Shown: positions 17,054-25,205 of the stretch, piece by piece
Layout: the number at the start of each line of letters is the position of its first letter
How positions within the stretch are numbered: position 1 is the stretch's first letter
Assembly (NCBI RefSeq): GCF_014203235.1
Contig: NZ_JACHIN010000003.1
Coordinates: 301,590-365,589, forward strand
Source of the DNA: Nonomuraea endophytica
GTDB taxonomy: Bacteria; Actinomycetota; Actinomycetes; Streptosporangiales; Streptosporangiaceae
Length of the DNA stretch: 64,000 nt
Direction: 5' to 3'
The notes under the pieces: generated by a model
Seen by the model: the letters and a program-made list of their open reading frames with translations, nothing else
Database searches by the model: none
Told to the model about the DNA's origin: nothing
Position numbers and translations under genes: made by a program

Positions 17054-17629
17054 ATGCGCAAGCTCACCTACTACGTCGCCTCCACCCTGGACGGCTACAT
17101 CGCCGAGCGCTCCGACGCCGACCCGTCGGGCGGGCTGTTCGCCATCGGGCAGGACTACATCGAGTTCGTCATCGCGAACTACCCGGAGACGCTGCCGGTC
17201 AACGCCCGTCAGGCGCTCGGTGTCACGGATGCGGGCACGCGCTTCGACACGGTGGTGGAGGGGCGGCGCTCGTACCAGATCGGCCTGGACATGGGCGTCA
17301 GCGACGCCTACCCGCACCTTCGCCACATCGTCTTCTCCCGCAAGCTCGCCCAGACCACCGACGTGGAGATCGTCGCGAGCGACCCCGTGGAGCGGGTCAG
17401 GAAGCTGAAGGCTGAGGACGGCCTCGGCATCTGGCTGGTCGGCGGCGCGGAGCTGGCGGGTGCGCTCTACGACGAGATCGACGAGATCGTGGTCAAGGTC
17501 AGCCCGGTCACGGCCGGTGCGGGCGTGCCGCTGTTCGCGGGGCGCGGCGAGGCCGAGGCGCGCCGGTTCACGCTGACCGATCACGTGATCCTGGACAGCG
17601 GCCTGGCCGTCATGACCTACTCCGCCTGA
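17054..17629 (+). CDS. RibD C-terminal/dihydrofolate reductase-like oxidoreductase
   Basis: A 191-residue protein beginning RKLTYYVASTLDGYIA, the first strand and loop of the RibD-C/DHFR fold, with the nucleotide-binding segment GIWLVGGAELAGALYD typical of this superfamily. Stand-alone members are NADPH-binding reductases of mostly unknown substrate in actinomycetes. The start is the ATG at 17054. The 3' end overlaps the converging topoisomerase gene by 13 bp. Confidence 0.85.
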   Translation: MRKLTYYVASTLDGYIAERSDADPSGGLFAIGQDYIEFVIANYPETLPVNARQALGVTDAGTRFDTVVEGRRSYQIGLDMGVSDAYPHLRHIVFSRKLAQTTDVEIVASDPVERVRKLKAEDGLGIWLVGGAELAGALYDEIDEIVVKVSPVTAGAGVPLFAGRGEAEARRFTLTDHVILDSGLAVMTYSA

Positions 17630-18576
17630 GCCCGTCGCGTGCGCAGGACCAGCTGGATCACCTGTTCCTCCAGATCTTGGTCGAGCGACACGGTCCTGCC
17701 ACGCTCGTAGGCGCGCACGACCCGCGGGTCGATGTAGGAGGCCAGGGCGACGGCCGGAGTGTTGCCGAGACGGTCGGCCACCTGCTCCACCACCTGGCGC
17801 ACCGCCCGCCGCCGGCCGAGCCTGCCGCGCGGGCGGCGCGTGCGGGCGAGGCCCTCCGCGGCCAGGACGGTGGCGTGCCAGGTGCGGAAGTCCTTCGCCG
17901 ACACCTCGCAGTCGAGCAGTTCGCGCAGGTAGTCGTTGAGGTCCTCGGTGCGCACGTCCTTCCAGCCCGTGCCGTTGCGGTAACGCAGCAGCTCGCCGTC
18001 ATGGCCGGTGCGCAGGAGCGCGGAGACCACCTCGCGCACGTGCGGGTCGCGGATCTCCGTCTCCTGCGGCTTGCCGCCCTTGGCCGCAAACCTGCACAGG
18101 ACGCCGTCGCCGGTGCGGGTCACATGCTCGGTCCTGAGCGTGGCCAGGCCATAGGAGTCGTACTCGGCGCCGCCCGCCCGGAACAGCCCGAGGTCCAGCA
18201 TGCGCGCGGCGGCGGCCAGCACGCGCTCGCGGGTCAGCCCGTCCTGCCCCAGATGCCGCCGGACCCGGCGGCGGAAGGCGGGCAGCCGCCCGGCCATCTC
18301 GGTGACCCGGTCGAACTTGAGCCGGTCCTGCTCCTCCCGCCACAGGTCGTGGTAGCGGTACTGGCGCCGGCCCGCCGCGTCGGTGCCCACGGCCTGCAGG
18401 TGGCCGTCGTCACGGCAGATCCACACCTCCCGCCAGGCGGGCGGGACGGCCAGGCCGCGGATCCGGGCCAGCACGCGGCGGTCGCGCACGCGGCGGCCGT
18501 CGGCGTAGTGGTAGCTGAACCCCCGGCCACGACGCCGACGGGTGATGCCCGGTTCCTCCGGGTTGCTGTGGCGCAC
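17617..18576 (-). CDS. DNA topoisomerase IB (eukaryotic/poxvirus type)
   Basis: A 319-residue protein starting at the GTG at 18576; the family begins close to this point (EEPGITRRRRGRGFSY). A longer reading from the TTG at 18636 adds 20 residues and overlaps the upstream gene. The N-terminal domain contains IRGLAVPPAWREVWIC and the catalytic domain contains the active-site arginine and lysine regions (RTEHVTRTGD, FAAKGGK), the histidine in FRTWHATVLAA and the nucleophilic tyrosine in ASYIDPRVV (Y281). It relaxes supercoils by a 3'-phosphotyrosyl intermediate. It may be coupled to the preceding glycosyltransferase gene. Confidence 0.88.
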   Translation of the reverse strand: MRHSNPEEPGITRRRRGRGFSYHYADGRRVRDRRVLARIRGLAVPPAWREVWICRDDGHLQAVGTDAAGRRQYRYHDLWREEQDRLKFDRVTEMAGRLPAFRRRVRRHLGQDGLTRERVLAAAARMLDLGLFRAGGAEYDSYGLATLRTEHVTRTGDGVLCRFAAKGGKPQETEIRDPHVREVVSALLRTGHDGELLRYRNGTGWKDVRTEDLNDYLRELLDCEVSAKDFRTWHATVLAAEGLARTRRPRGRLGRRRAVRQVVEQVADRLGNTPAVALASYIDPRVVRAYERGRTVSLDQDLEEQVIQLVLRTRRAQAE

Positions 18577-18616
18577 GCCATCGCGCCTACCCGCAAACCC
18601 GCCAGGAACACGCCCG

Positions 18617-19828
18617 TCAGCAGCCCGAGGCCTCAAGCCGGACGATCCGTCCGCTGATCACCTGCGCGTAGACCGCCTCGGTGCGTTCGGCGACGCGTGG
18701 CCAGTTGTAGCGGCGGCGGGCCCGGCGGGCGCCCGCGGCGCCGAGCTCCGCGCGCCGCTCCGGAGACTCCAGCAGCTCACGCAGCGCCCTGGCCAGCGCC
18801 CGCGGCCGGCGCGGCGGCACCAGCGGGCCCCAGCCGGCGACCGTGTCCAGATGTCCGCCTACGGCCGAGGCCACCACGGGCACGCCGCAGGCCATCGCCT
18901 CGATCGGGACGATTCCAAACGGTTCGTACCACGGCACCGACACCACCACGTCGGCCGAGCGCATCAGGCTCGGCACGTCCGGCCGGGCCACGCTGCCGAT
19001 CAGCCGTACCCGCCCGGCCAGGCCGTGCGTGGCGGCCTGGCCGCGCAACCGGGCCAGCTCCCCGTCCTCCTGGACGCCGCCCGCGATCAGCAGCTCGACG
19101 CCGGGCAACCGGCGTAGCGCCTGGACGACGGTGTCGACGCCCTTGCGCGGCACCAGCCGGGCGATGCAGAGGACCCGGCCGCCGGTACGCGGGCCGCACC
19201 ACCAGCGGCTCGCCTCAAGGGGATCGGGCGGCGCGGGATGGAAACGATCGAGATCCACCCCGCACGGCACGACCGAAACCCGCTCGGACGGCACGCCCAT
19301 CGCGGCCAGCTCGCGCACCTCGTCGGCGCAGGTGGCGACGATCGCGTCGGCGCGCCGGCCGATCTCGCGCTCGGCCTCCACGCGATGCGGCGGGCTGGTG
19401 TCGGCCGCGCCCTGCCAGCGCCGCTTCACGGTGCCGAGCGCGTGGTAGGTCAGCACCACGGGCACGTCCGCCGCCGCCGCGAGCGCCGCCTGCCCGCTCA
19501 TCCAGAAGTGCGCGTGGATCACGTCCGGCCGCTCGCGCCGCCAGCGCTCGCGCAGGATCCGCGCGAAGTCCGGCATGTACGGCGCCAGCCCGTCCTTGGC
19601 CACCGGCTCAGCAGGCCCGGCCGGAACGTAGTCCACCGTGACGCCCAGCCCCATCGGCACCGGTTCCGCCTGGTGGGGGGAGGTGCGCCGGGTGTGGACG
19701 ACGACCGTGTGCCCGCGCGCGGCCAGTGCCGAGGCCAGGGCGGCCACGTGAACGTTCTGCCCGCCGGCGTCCACTCCGCCGATCGCGGCCAGGGGGTCGG
19801 CGTGCTCGGAGATCATGGCGATTCTCAT
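18617..19828 (-). CDS. Glycosyltransferase family 4 (GT-B fold)
   Basis: A 403-residue GT-B enzyme. The N-terminal domain starts RIAMISEHADPLAAIGGVDAGGQNVHV, typical of GT4 enzymes such as MshA and sucrose-phosphate synthase. The C-terminal nucleotide-sugar domain contains RLVPRKGVDTVVQALRRLP and the E-x7-E motif EPFGIVPIEAMACGVPVV. It transfers a sugar from a nucleotide donor to an unknown acceptor; MshA proper would lie in a mycothiol context, which is absent here. Start ATG at 19828 with a weak GGAG 9 nt upstream. The topoisomerase gene follows. Confidence 0.88.
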   Translation of the reverse strand: MRIAMISEHADPLAAIGGVDAGGQNVHVAALASALAARGHTVVVHTRRTSPHQAEPVPMGLGVTVDYVPAGPAEPVAKDGLAPYMPDFARILRERWRRERPDVIHAHFWMSGQAALAAAADVPVVLTYHALGTVKRRWQGAADTSPPHRVEAEREIGRRADAIVATCADEVRELAAMGVPSERVSVVPCGVDLDRFHPAPPDPLEASRWWCGPRTGGRVLCIARLVPRKGVDTVVQALRRLPGVELLIAGGVQEDGELARLRGQAATHGLAGRVRLIGSVARPDVPSLMRSADVVVSVPWYEPFGIVPIEAMACGVPVVASAVGGHLDTVAGWGPLVPPRRPRALARALRELLESPERRAELGAAGARRARRRYNWPRVAERTEAVYAQVISGRIVRLEASGC

Positions 19829-19988
19829 GCGCTCGGCTCCTTTTCACCACGTGCTCGCCTGGGGTCTCGAAAGATCGCTGTAGGGCGCGCACGGCCGCGC
19901 CGAGCCGAGTCACCAGCAGGGCGGCGTCGCCATGGCTGGGACGGCCGGAGCGCCTCGCGGGCGCGGGCCGTGGGTAAGGCTGGATCGT

Positions 19989-20038
19989 CCGGCGGGGAGT
20001 CGAACCCGGGACGTCTCATCGACTCTCCTCCCCGCCGG
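19989..20038. repeat. Long hairpin-forming inverted repeat in the glycosyltransferase/wbl divergent region
   Basis: CCGGCGGGGAG (19989-19999) is the exact reverse complement of CTCCCCGCCGG (20028-20038). A second pair nests inside: GAGTCGA (19997-20003) and TCGACTC (20019-20025). The two can combine into one hairpin of about 15 bp with a 5-nt bulge. There is no U tract on either side. The flanking region 19829-20122 holds no gene. Confidence 0.7.
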
Positions 20039-20122
20039 CTTCACCTTCGCTACCGAGAAACGCGGGCCTCAAACCTCACCGGTCCGTCGCATGACGTCGC
20101 GTAGCAGGGGTAGGCGCGCTGG

Positions 20123-20362
20123 ATGCGGACATTGATCCACGACTGGACGGAACAAGCGGCCTGCCTGGAGGTCGATCCGGAGCTGTTCTTCCCCGTGTCC
20201 ACCCATGGGCCGGGCGAGGAGCAGGTCATGGCGGCCAAGGCGGTCTGTGCCCGATGTCCGGTACGCGAGCAGTGCTTGGCCTATGCGCTGGACACCCGGC
20301 AGGCGGAGGGCGTCTGGGGCGGCACCGATCCGGCGCAGCGCGGGGTCAGGATTCGTCGGTAG
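20123..20362 (+). CDS. WhiB-like iron-sulfur regulator
   Basis: A 79-residue Wbl protein. Four cluster-binding cysteines are C14, C42, C45 and C51 (AVCARCPVREQC), followed by the beta-turn motif EGVWGGT and a basic tail (RGVRIRR) that contacts DNA. Wbl proteins bind sigma factor region 4 and respond to oxygen, NO or redox state. The ATG is preceded by TAGGCG at 20111-20116, ending 6 nt before it, which fits a leaderless mRNA. Which subclass (WhiB1, WblC and so on) cannot be stated from this sequence alone. The 3' end overlaps the converging winged-HTH gene by 17 bp. Confidence 0.92.
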   Translation: MRTLIHDWTEQAACLEVDPELFFPVSTHGPGEEQVMAAKAVCARCPVREQCLAYALDTRQAEGVWGGTDPAQRGVRIRR

Positions 20363-20675
20363 AGCGCGGGTCGCCGGGCGGTGCCTCGCTGACGAACAGT
20401 TCGATCAGGGCGCGTACCGGCGCGTGCGCCTCGGTCGGGTAGCGGAAGCCCTGGTCGAGGTTGAGTTCGTAGCGGTTGCGGCGGCCCACCCGGTCGCGGG
20501 TGAGATAGCCGGCCTGCTCCAGGTCGGTCACGATGCCCTGCACCGCGCGCTCGGTGATGCCGATCGTGAACGCGATCTCGCGGAGCCGGGCTTCGGGGTC
20601 ACGGGCGATCTCCAGCAGCACCCGCGCGTGATGTGTCAGGAACGTCCACGACGAGCGATCATCAGAGCTACCCAT
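20346..20675 (-). CDS. Winged helix-turn-helix regulator
   Basis: A 109-residue protein with a MarR/ArsR-like winged helix: LLEIARDPEARLREIAFTIGITERAVQGIVTDLEQAGYLTRDRVGRRNRYEL, in which helices 2-3 and the wing are easily seen. There is no obvious metal-binding cysteine pair and no ligand domain. The ATG at 20675 has GGAGG 9 nt upstream. It is divergent from the STAS gene 86 bp away and may regulate it. The first and last 20 residues are probably disordered. Confidence 0.85.
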   Translation of the reverse strand: MGSSDDRSSWTFLTHHARVLLEIARDPEARLREIAFTIGITERAVQGIVTDLEQAGYLTRDRVGRRNRYELNLDQGFRYPTEAHAPVRALIELFVSEAPPGDPRSTDES

Positions 20676-20761
20676 GTTTTCATCCTCCAGGCCCCTGACC
20701 TCAACTTCAATGACTGACGAACTCTCTTTCCGGAAAAGGTCATCGGGGTTACCCTGGTGCC

Positions 20762-21121
20762 GTGAGCGGTCTCGACGTCAGGTGTGAGCACACGCGCGGG
20801 GCCATGCTGATCCGCGTCGTCGGTGAGGTCGACGCCACCAACTCCGCGGGCCTGGCGAGCGCGATCGAGGACGCGCGCCGTCCCGGGGTGCCGGTGGTGC
20901 TGGACCTGGCCGGGATGACGTTCCTCGACAGCAGTGGCCTGAAGGTGCTGCTGAGCGCCCATCTCTTCGGCGAGCACGACGGAGGTCAGGTGCATCTGGT
21001 CGCCGTTCAGCCGGTTCCGATCCGGGTCCTGCGGATCACCGGCGTGCTGGACCGGCTGAACGTCCACGACACCCTCGAAGGAGCCTGGGCGGCCGTCTCG
21101 CCCAACGTACACCGGCCCTGA
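20762..21121 (+). CDS. STAS-domain anti-sigma factor antagonist
   Basis: A 119-residue single STAS domain. The phosphorylation loop MTFLDSSGLKVLL has the conserved DSSG serine (about S58) that partner kinases phosphorylate. Such proteins free a SigF/SigB-type factor by binding its anti-sigma factor. No anti-sigma or sigma gene is adjacent, so its partner is encoded elsewhere. GTG start; TACCCT at 20750-20755 ends 6 nt before it, consistent with a leaderless mRNA. Confidence 0.9.
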   Translation: MSGLDVRCEHTRGAMLIRVVGEVDATNSAGLASAIEDARRPGVPVVLDLAGMTFLDSSGLKVLLSAHLFGEHDGGQVHLVAVQPVPIRVLRITGVLDRLNVHDTLEGAWAAVSPNVHRP

Positions 21122-21208
21122 AGACAGGATTTTTCCCTCTTTGTCGGGGTAGTCGGTCGGGGTTGGATGGCGGGGCATCCCGCCATCCCGCCGAGGAGGC
21201 GACCTTCC

Positions 21209-21691
21209 ATGACGTACTGCGCTTTTCGAGCGCCCGAATCCATCTGGGCGGATCGGGATGTCTTCGACCTGTTCGACAGCGATCGTGACGGACTGCTGTC
21301 CGCGGATGAGATCCTGCTCGGGCTCGGGCTGATGGCGCAGCCGGTGTCCAGGTCCGACGTCGACTTCCTCATCGAGCTCACCGACAGCGACGGCGACGGG
21401 CTCATCTCCCGCGCGGAGTTCGCCCAGTTACGCGAACGGGCACCGGCGCCCTTCTACGGCGGTGAGCTGGTCTTCCCCGGCTTCGGCAGCCCGGAGATCG
21501 ACACGCGCACGCTGCGGGACTACCTGTGCCGGCGCGGCCTGGACTTCTCCCGGGCGCAGGTGACGGCGTTCCTGCGCAACGTCCACCCGGACGGCCGCGC
21601 GGCCCTGCCCTGCGAACTGTACGAAGCCTTCGTCCGCGCCTACCGGGAAGCAGGGGGTGGGGTGCATTTTGGTGGACGATGGGGTGATTGA
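21209..21691 (+). CDS. EF-hand calcium-binding protein
   Basis: A 160-residue protein starting at the ATG at 21209 behind a GAGGAGG site. Two canonical EF-hand loops are visible: D23-S-D-R-D-G...E34 and D59-S-D-G-D-G...E70, each with the Asp/Asp/Asp/Gly/Ile-Leu/Glu pattern that binds calcium. The C-terminal half (about residues 90-150) is helical and could be a degenerate second EF pair. It is probably a cytosolic calcium buffer or sensor of the calerythrin type. No partner is apparent nearby. Confidence 0.88.
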   Translation: MTYCAFRAPESIWADRDVFDLFDSDRDGLLSADEILLGLGLMAQPVSRSDVDFLIELTDSDGDGLISRAEFAQLRERAPAPFYGGELVFPGFGSPEIDTRTLRDYLCRRGLDFSRAQVTAFLRNVHPDGRAALPCELYEAFVRAYREAGGGVHFGGRWGD

Positions 21692-21772
21692 GGGTGTTAT
21701 GCGGGCAGGGGTGATCTGGGAAACTCTATGAGCAGGGCCACGCATTCCGGCCCTTGCGAAAGGACAAGAGCC

Positions 21773-22093
21773 ATGCCTCGGGGATCAAGCCCGAAACGGG
21801 AACGCCAGTACGAGCACATCAAGGACAGCGCCAAGAAGCGCGGCACGAGCGAGAAGCGTGCCAAGGAGATCGCGGCCCGCACGGTCAACAAGGAGCGGGC
21901 GCGGGCGGGGGAGTCGAAGACGGCCAGCCGTACCTCCACCCAGGACATTTCCTCCGGCCGGCGCGGCGGGCTGCGCTCGCACTCCGGCGCCGGCGGCCGC
22001 ACGCGCGACCAGCTCTACGCCGAGGCCAAGCGGCGTGACATCAAGGGCCGCTCGAAGATGACGAAGGCGCAGCTGCTGAAGGCCGTCGGCTGA
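21773..22093 (+). CDS. Small basic protein with C-terminal Rho-N/SAP-like motif (plasmid stabilisation-like)
   Basis: A 106-residue, very basic protein starting at the ATG at 21773 (PRGSSPKRERQYEHIKDS) with AAGGA upstream. The N-terminal helix and the KRAKEIAARTVNKERAR segment are typical of short actinobacterial proteins annotated as plasmid stabilisation proteins. The last 30 residues (DQLYAEAKRRDIKGRSKMTKAQLL) match the Rho termination factor N-terminal/SAP helix-extension-helix, a nucleic-acid-binding motif. A chromosome- or RNA-binding role is likely; the plasmid name is historical. Confidence 0.75.
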   Translation: MPRGSSPKRERQYEHIKDSAKKRGTSEKRAKEIAARTVNKERARAGESKTASRTSTQDISSGRRGGLRSHSGAGGRTRDQLYAEAKRRDIKGRSKMTKAQLLKAVG

Positions 22094-22133
22094 CCCGCAG
22101 TCGTCGCGACGCCCCGTTCGTGAACCCCCTCCC

Positions 22134-22162
22134 GGGCCGCCGACCCCACCGGTCGGCGGCCC
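22134..22162. terminator. Bidirectional terminator hairpin
   Basis: GGGCCGCCGACC (22134-22145) pairs perfectly with GGTCGGCGGCCC (22151-22162) over a CCACC loop, between two converging genes. Confidence 0.75.
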
Positions 22163-22181
22163 TCAGCACACAGGGCGCCCG

Positions 22182-22640
22182 TCAGCGAGATTCGAGAAGT
22201 TTGGCCAGGTTGTCCAGGGCCATGCGGGTGCCGGTCTCGTTGTCGGCGGCCGAGACGGACTCCGGGAGCCCTTCGTGCAGGATGACGACCTCGGTGCCGC
22301 CGTCCGCGTCGGTCAGCGTCGTCGTCATGGTCATCTCGCCGCCCAGCGCCGGATCCGCGCTCTCGAACTCGACGACCTCCACCACCTGCTCATCCGGCAC
22401 CAACCGCACGAACCGCCCGTGGTAGGTATCGGTGTGCCCGCCGGACTTCCCCGCCTCGTCCGGTGAGTGGTAGGTCAGCGAGATCCGGAAATATCCGCCC
22501 TCCCACCCCTCGAACGTGTGCACCTGACTGCTCATCCCCTCGGGCACCCGCCACGCCGCGATCGCACTCGGGTCAAGAAAGGCCTGGTAGACGGCCGATC
22601 GCGGGGCTCGTACCAGCCGGGAGACCTGGGTCGTAGGCAT
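22182..22640 (-). CDS. SRPBCC (AHSA1-like) domain protein
   Basis: A 152-residue protein with the START/Bet v1-like AHSA1 pattern: SRLVRAPRSAVYQAFLDPSAIAAWRVPEGM at the N-terminus, a central beta sheet with GRFVRLVPDEQVVEVVEFE, and a C-terminal helix (GTRMALDNLAKLLES). Such proteins bind hydrophobic ligands in a deep cavity. The reverse-strand box TAGGGT ends 6 nt before the ATG, suggesting a leaderless mRNA. Confidence 0.88.
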   Translation of the reverse strand: MPTTQVSRLVRAPRSAVYQAFLDPSAIAAWRVPEGMSSQVHTFEGWEGGYFRISLTYHSPDEAGKSGGHTDTYHGRFVRLVPDEQVVEVVEFESADPALGGEMTMTTTLTDADGGTEVVILHEGLPESVSAADNETGTRMALDNLAKLLESR

Positions 22641-22768
22641 ACGCCCACCCTACGGCCCGCCGTACCGGTCAGGAGATCGTGTCCTCACGGCGAGTGGATG
22701 GTCGGTGGTGGGCCCTTCTTGCGGGGTTGTCGCGCATAGGCTCGGGTGAGGGCTACGAAGGGTGGAGG

Positions 22769-23332
22769 ATGTCTGCGACACGCCTGCTGATCCTGGGTGC
22801 GGTACGCCGGCGGGGCCGGGCCCACGGCTACCAGGTGCGTTGTGATCTGGAGTCGTGGGGCGCCCATGAGTGGGCCGGGATGAAACCGGGGTCGATCTAC
22901 CACGGGCTCAAGCAGATGGCGGCTCAGGGGTTGATGGTGGCCCATGATGTCGCGCCCAGCACCGCTGGGGGGCCGCCGCGTACCGAGTATGAGATCACGG
23001 CGGAGGGCGAGCAGGCGTACTTCGCGTTGCTGCGTGATGCGCTGACCCGCCACGATCAGCGGCTGGATGTCATCACCGCTGGGGTCGGTCTGATCGAGGA
23101 TCTGTCCAGGGCTGAGGCGGTCGAGTTGCTGCTGCGGAGGGTGCAGGGGCTGGAGGATTGGCGGGCCGTCGTCACCAAGGAGTGGACGCCGGGGGCGGAT
23201 CCGGAGGTGTGGGGGGCCGTGGGCGAGGTGCTCGGGATGTGGGTGCACACGGCCGACAGCGGCGCCCAGTGGACGCTGGGTCTGATCGAACGGCTGCGCA
23301 ACGGGGCGTACAGGATGGCCGACGACGTCTGA
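22769..23332 (+). CDS. PadR-family transcriptional regulator
   Basis: A 187-residue protein, ATG at 22769 behind GGTGGAGG. The N-terminal winged helix has the PadR signature (LLILGAVRRRGRAHGYQVRCDLESW; MKPGSIYHGLKQMAAQGLMVA), and the C-terminal half is helical for dimerisation. PadR regulators commonly control neighbouring efflux or membrane genes; the DoxX gene 32 bp downstream on the same strand is a candidate partner. Confidence 0.9.
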   Translation: MSATRLLILGAVRRRGRAHGYQVRCDLESWGAHEWAGMKPGSIYHGLKQMAAQGLMVAHDVAPSTAGGPPRTEYEITAEGEQAYFALLRDALTRHDQRLDVITAGVGLIEDLSRAEAVELLLRRVQGLEDWRAVVTKEWTPGADPEVWGAVGEVLGMWVHTADSGAQWTLGLIERLRNGAYRMADDV

Positions 23333-23364
23333 CCGCTTCGGACAATCAGGATTTATAGCGCTAA

Positions 23365-23901
23365 GTGGGTATGTATCGCTGCATGAAGGATGATGCGGAG
23401 GATGTCGGGGTTGCGCTTTTGCGGGTGCCCGTGGGGTTGCTGCTCATGGGGCACGGGGCGCAGAAGCTCTTCGGCTGGTTCGGTGGTGGCGGGCCTGATG
23501 AGACCGGCGAGATGATGACGGCGCTCGGGTACCCCCATGGCAAACTGATGGCGCTGGCGGCCGGGCTGGGGGAGTTCGGGTCGGGTGCCGGGATCGCGCT
23601 CGGCGCCGGCACTCCGCTGGCCTCCGCCGGGCTCATCTCCGTGATGACGAACGCCATCGTCTCCGTGCACCTGCCCAAGGGGTTGTGGGCGCAGAACGGA
23701 GGCTTCGAGTACCCGATGGTGCTGGGCATCGGGGCTGCGGCGCTGGCCGTGCACGGGCCGGGGAAATTCTCCGTGGACGCGCTGCTCGGGCTTCATCGCA
23801 GGGGGATCGGGTGGGGGCTGGCCGCCCTCGCGCTGGGGGTCGGGGCTGCGGCGGCCGTACTGTCGACTCGTGGCAGGGACACGCCCGGCGAGGATGAGTA
23901 A
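23365..23901 (+). CDS. DoxX-family membrane protein
   Basis: A 178-residue protein with about four or five membrane segments and the DoxX/TQO motif LLRVPVGLLLMGHGAQKLFGWFGG followed by the conserved GLGEFGSGAGIALG. DoxX proteins act with membrane redox systems. The start is uncertain: GTG at 23365 fits TATAGC at 23354-23359 as a leaderless start, while ATG codons at 23371 and 23383 are alternatives. A C-terminal single helix is followed by a short charged tail. Confidence 0.85.
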   Translation: MGMYRCMKDDAEDVGVALLRVPVGLLLMGHGAQKLFGWFGGGGPDETGEMMTALGYPHGKLMALAAGLGEFGSGAGIALGAGTPLASAGLISVMTNAIVSVHLPKGLWAQNGGFEYPMVLGIGAAALAVHGPGKFSVDALLGLHRRGIGWGLAALALGVGAAAAVLSTRGRDTPGEDE

Positions 23902-23910
23902 AGTGGGCGG

Positions 23911-24369
23911 GTGCTGATAGAGCGGGCAGTCGTGGCCGACGCCGGGGAGATCCTCACGCTGCAGCGTGCGGCCTACGTGACCGAGGCCCAGCTCTACGGT
24001 GACCCGTTCATCGCCCCGCTCGTGGAGTCCGCCGAGCAGGTGCGCAAGGCCGTCGAGAGTGCGACGGTCCTCAAGGCGGTCGACGGCGGCCGGATCGTCG
24101 GCGCCGTTCGCGGCCAGTTGTCCGGCACCACGTGCCTGGTCGGCCGGCTCGTCATCGCGCCCGACCGCCAGGGCGAGGGCCTCGGCACCGCCCTGCTGGC
24201 CGCCCTGCACGAGCAGGTGCCGCAGGCGACGGCTTTCGACCTGTTCACCGGGCACCTGTCCATGAGCCTGCGGCTATATCACAAGCTCGGCTACCGCGAG
24301 ACGCACCGCGAGCGGATGGACGACCACCTGACGCTGGTGCATCTGCGCCGCCCGGTCTCGGTACCCTGA
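23911..24369 (+). CDS. GNAT-family N-acetyltransferase
   Basis: A 152-residue GNAT enzyme. The acetyl-CoA-binding motif A is clear: [28 protein letters not shown], followed by the motif B segment [15 protein letters not shown]. The substrate amine is unknown. GTG start; TAAAGT at 23899-23904 (overlapping the stop codon of the DoxX gene) ends 6 nt before it, so it may be expressed from its own leaderless mRNA. It lies 4 bp upstream of coaE. Confidence 0.88.
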   Translation: MLIERAVVADAGEILTLQRAAYVTEAQLYGDPFIAPLVESAEQVRKAVESATVLKAVDGGRIVGAVRGQLSGTTCLVGRLVIAPDRQGEGLGTALLAALHEQVPQATAFDLFTGHLSMSLRLYHKLGYRETHRERMDDHLTLVHLRRPVSVP

Positions 24370-24373
24370 TCAC

Positions 24374-24976
24374 GTGCTGAAGGTGGGACTGACCGGCGGG
24401 ATCGGCTCCGGTAAAAGCGAAGTGTCCAAGCGGCTGGCCGCCAAGGGCGCCGTGGTGATCGACGCCGACAAGATCGCCCGCGAGGTGGTCGAACCCGGCA
24501 CCGTCGGCCTGGCCCGCGTCGTCGCCGCCTTCGGCCGGGAGATCCTCCGCCCGGACGGCACCCTGGACCGCGAGAAGCTCGGCGCCATCGTCTTCTCCGA
24601 CGCCGACCAGCTCGCCACCCTCAACGCCATCGTCCACCCGCTGGTGGGCGAGCGCGTGGCCACCCTCCAGAACCAGGCCGCCGCCGACGCCATCGTCGTC
24701 TACGACGTGCCGTTGCTGGCCGAGAACAAACTCGCTCCCATGTACGACGTGGTCATCGTCGTGGACGCGGCCGACGACACGCGCATCCGCCGCCTGGCCG
24801 ACCACCGAGACATGCCGGAGGCCGACGCGAAGGCCCGCATCGCCGCCCAGGCTTCCCGAGAGGCTCGCCTGGCCATCGCCGACCTGGTCGTGCCCAACGA
24901 GGGTTCGCTGGATGACCTGGCCGGGCGGGTGGAGGAGGCGTGGGAGGAACTGCGACGACGTGCGGGCCGTGGGTAG
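24374..24976 (+). CDS. coaE: Dephospho-CoA kinase
   Basis: A 200-residue P-loop kinase for the last step of coenzyme A synthesis. The Walker A loop GGIGSGKS is at residues 8-15, followed by [16 protein letters not shown], the lid region and the typical DVPLLAENK segment. It is the short form, without the C-terminal GrpB-like domain of the mycobacterial protein. GTG start; TACCCT at 24362-24367 ends 6 nt before it, fitting a leaderless mRNA. Its place between rpsA and uvrB is conserved in actinobacteria. Confidence 0.95.
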   Translation: MLKVGLTGGIGSGKSEVSKRLAAKGAVVIDADKIAREVVEPGTVGLARVVAAFGREILRPDGTLDREKLGAIVFSDADQLATLNAIVHPLVGERVATLQNQAAADAIVVYDVPLLAENKLAPMYDVVIVVDAADDTRIRRLADHRDMPEADAKARIAAQASREARLAIADLVVPNEGSLDDLAGRVEEAWEELRRRAGRG

Positions 24977-25180
24977 TCAGAGGCCGGACTGCTTGATGCG
25001 CCGGATGAGGTCGGCGTAGGAGGAAGCGGTGAGGACCAAAGGGGATTGGCTCAGGTCTTTGCTGTCCCGGATCGCGATCTGACCTGGGGCGTGCTGCGCC
25101 ACTTCTACACAATTGCCGTCGGCGCTGCACGAAGTCGCTCGTTTCCACGCGACTCCCGAGGCGAAAGAATCCTGAGACAT
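24977..25180 (-). CDS. DUF397-domain protein
   Basis: A 67-residue protein starting at the ATG at 25180. It has the DUF397 pattern SGVAWKRATSCSADGNCVEVA...IAIRDSKD, ending in a short amphipathic helix. DUF397 proteins are encoded next to XRE-DUF5753 regulators in actinomycetes and are thought to modulate them, as in the whiJ/abaA-type loci of Streptomyces. It follows its XRE-DUF5753 partner on the same strand with a 25-bp gap. The DNA here is less GC-rich than its neighbours. Confidence 0.9.
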   Translation of the reverse strand: MSQDSFASGVAWKRATSCSADGNCVEVAQHAPGQIAIRDSKDLSQSPLVLTASSYADLIRRIKQSGL

Positions 25181-25205
25181 GACGGGCACCGTACTTGTTG
25201 CAGAG

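Noticed and set aside
19981..20040. Possible tRNA gene on the reverse strand
   Set aside because: A T-arm-like GGTTCGA segment is present, but there is no matching acceptor strand, no anticodon arm in place and no CCA-compatible 3' end.
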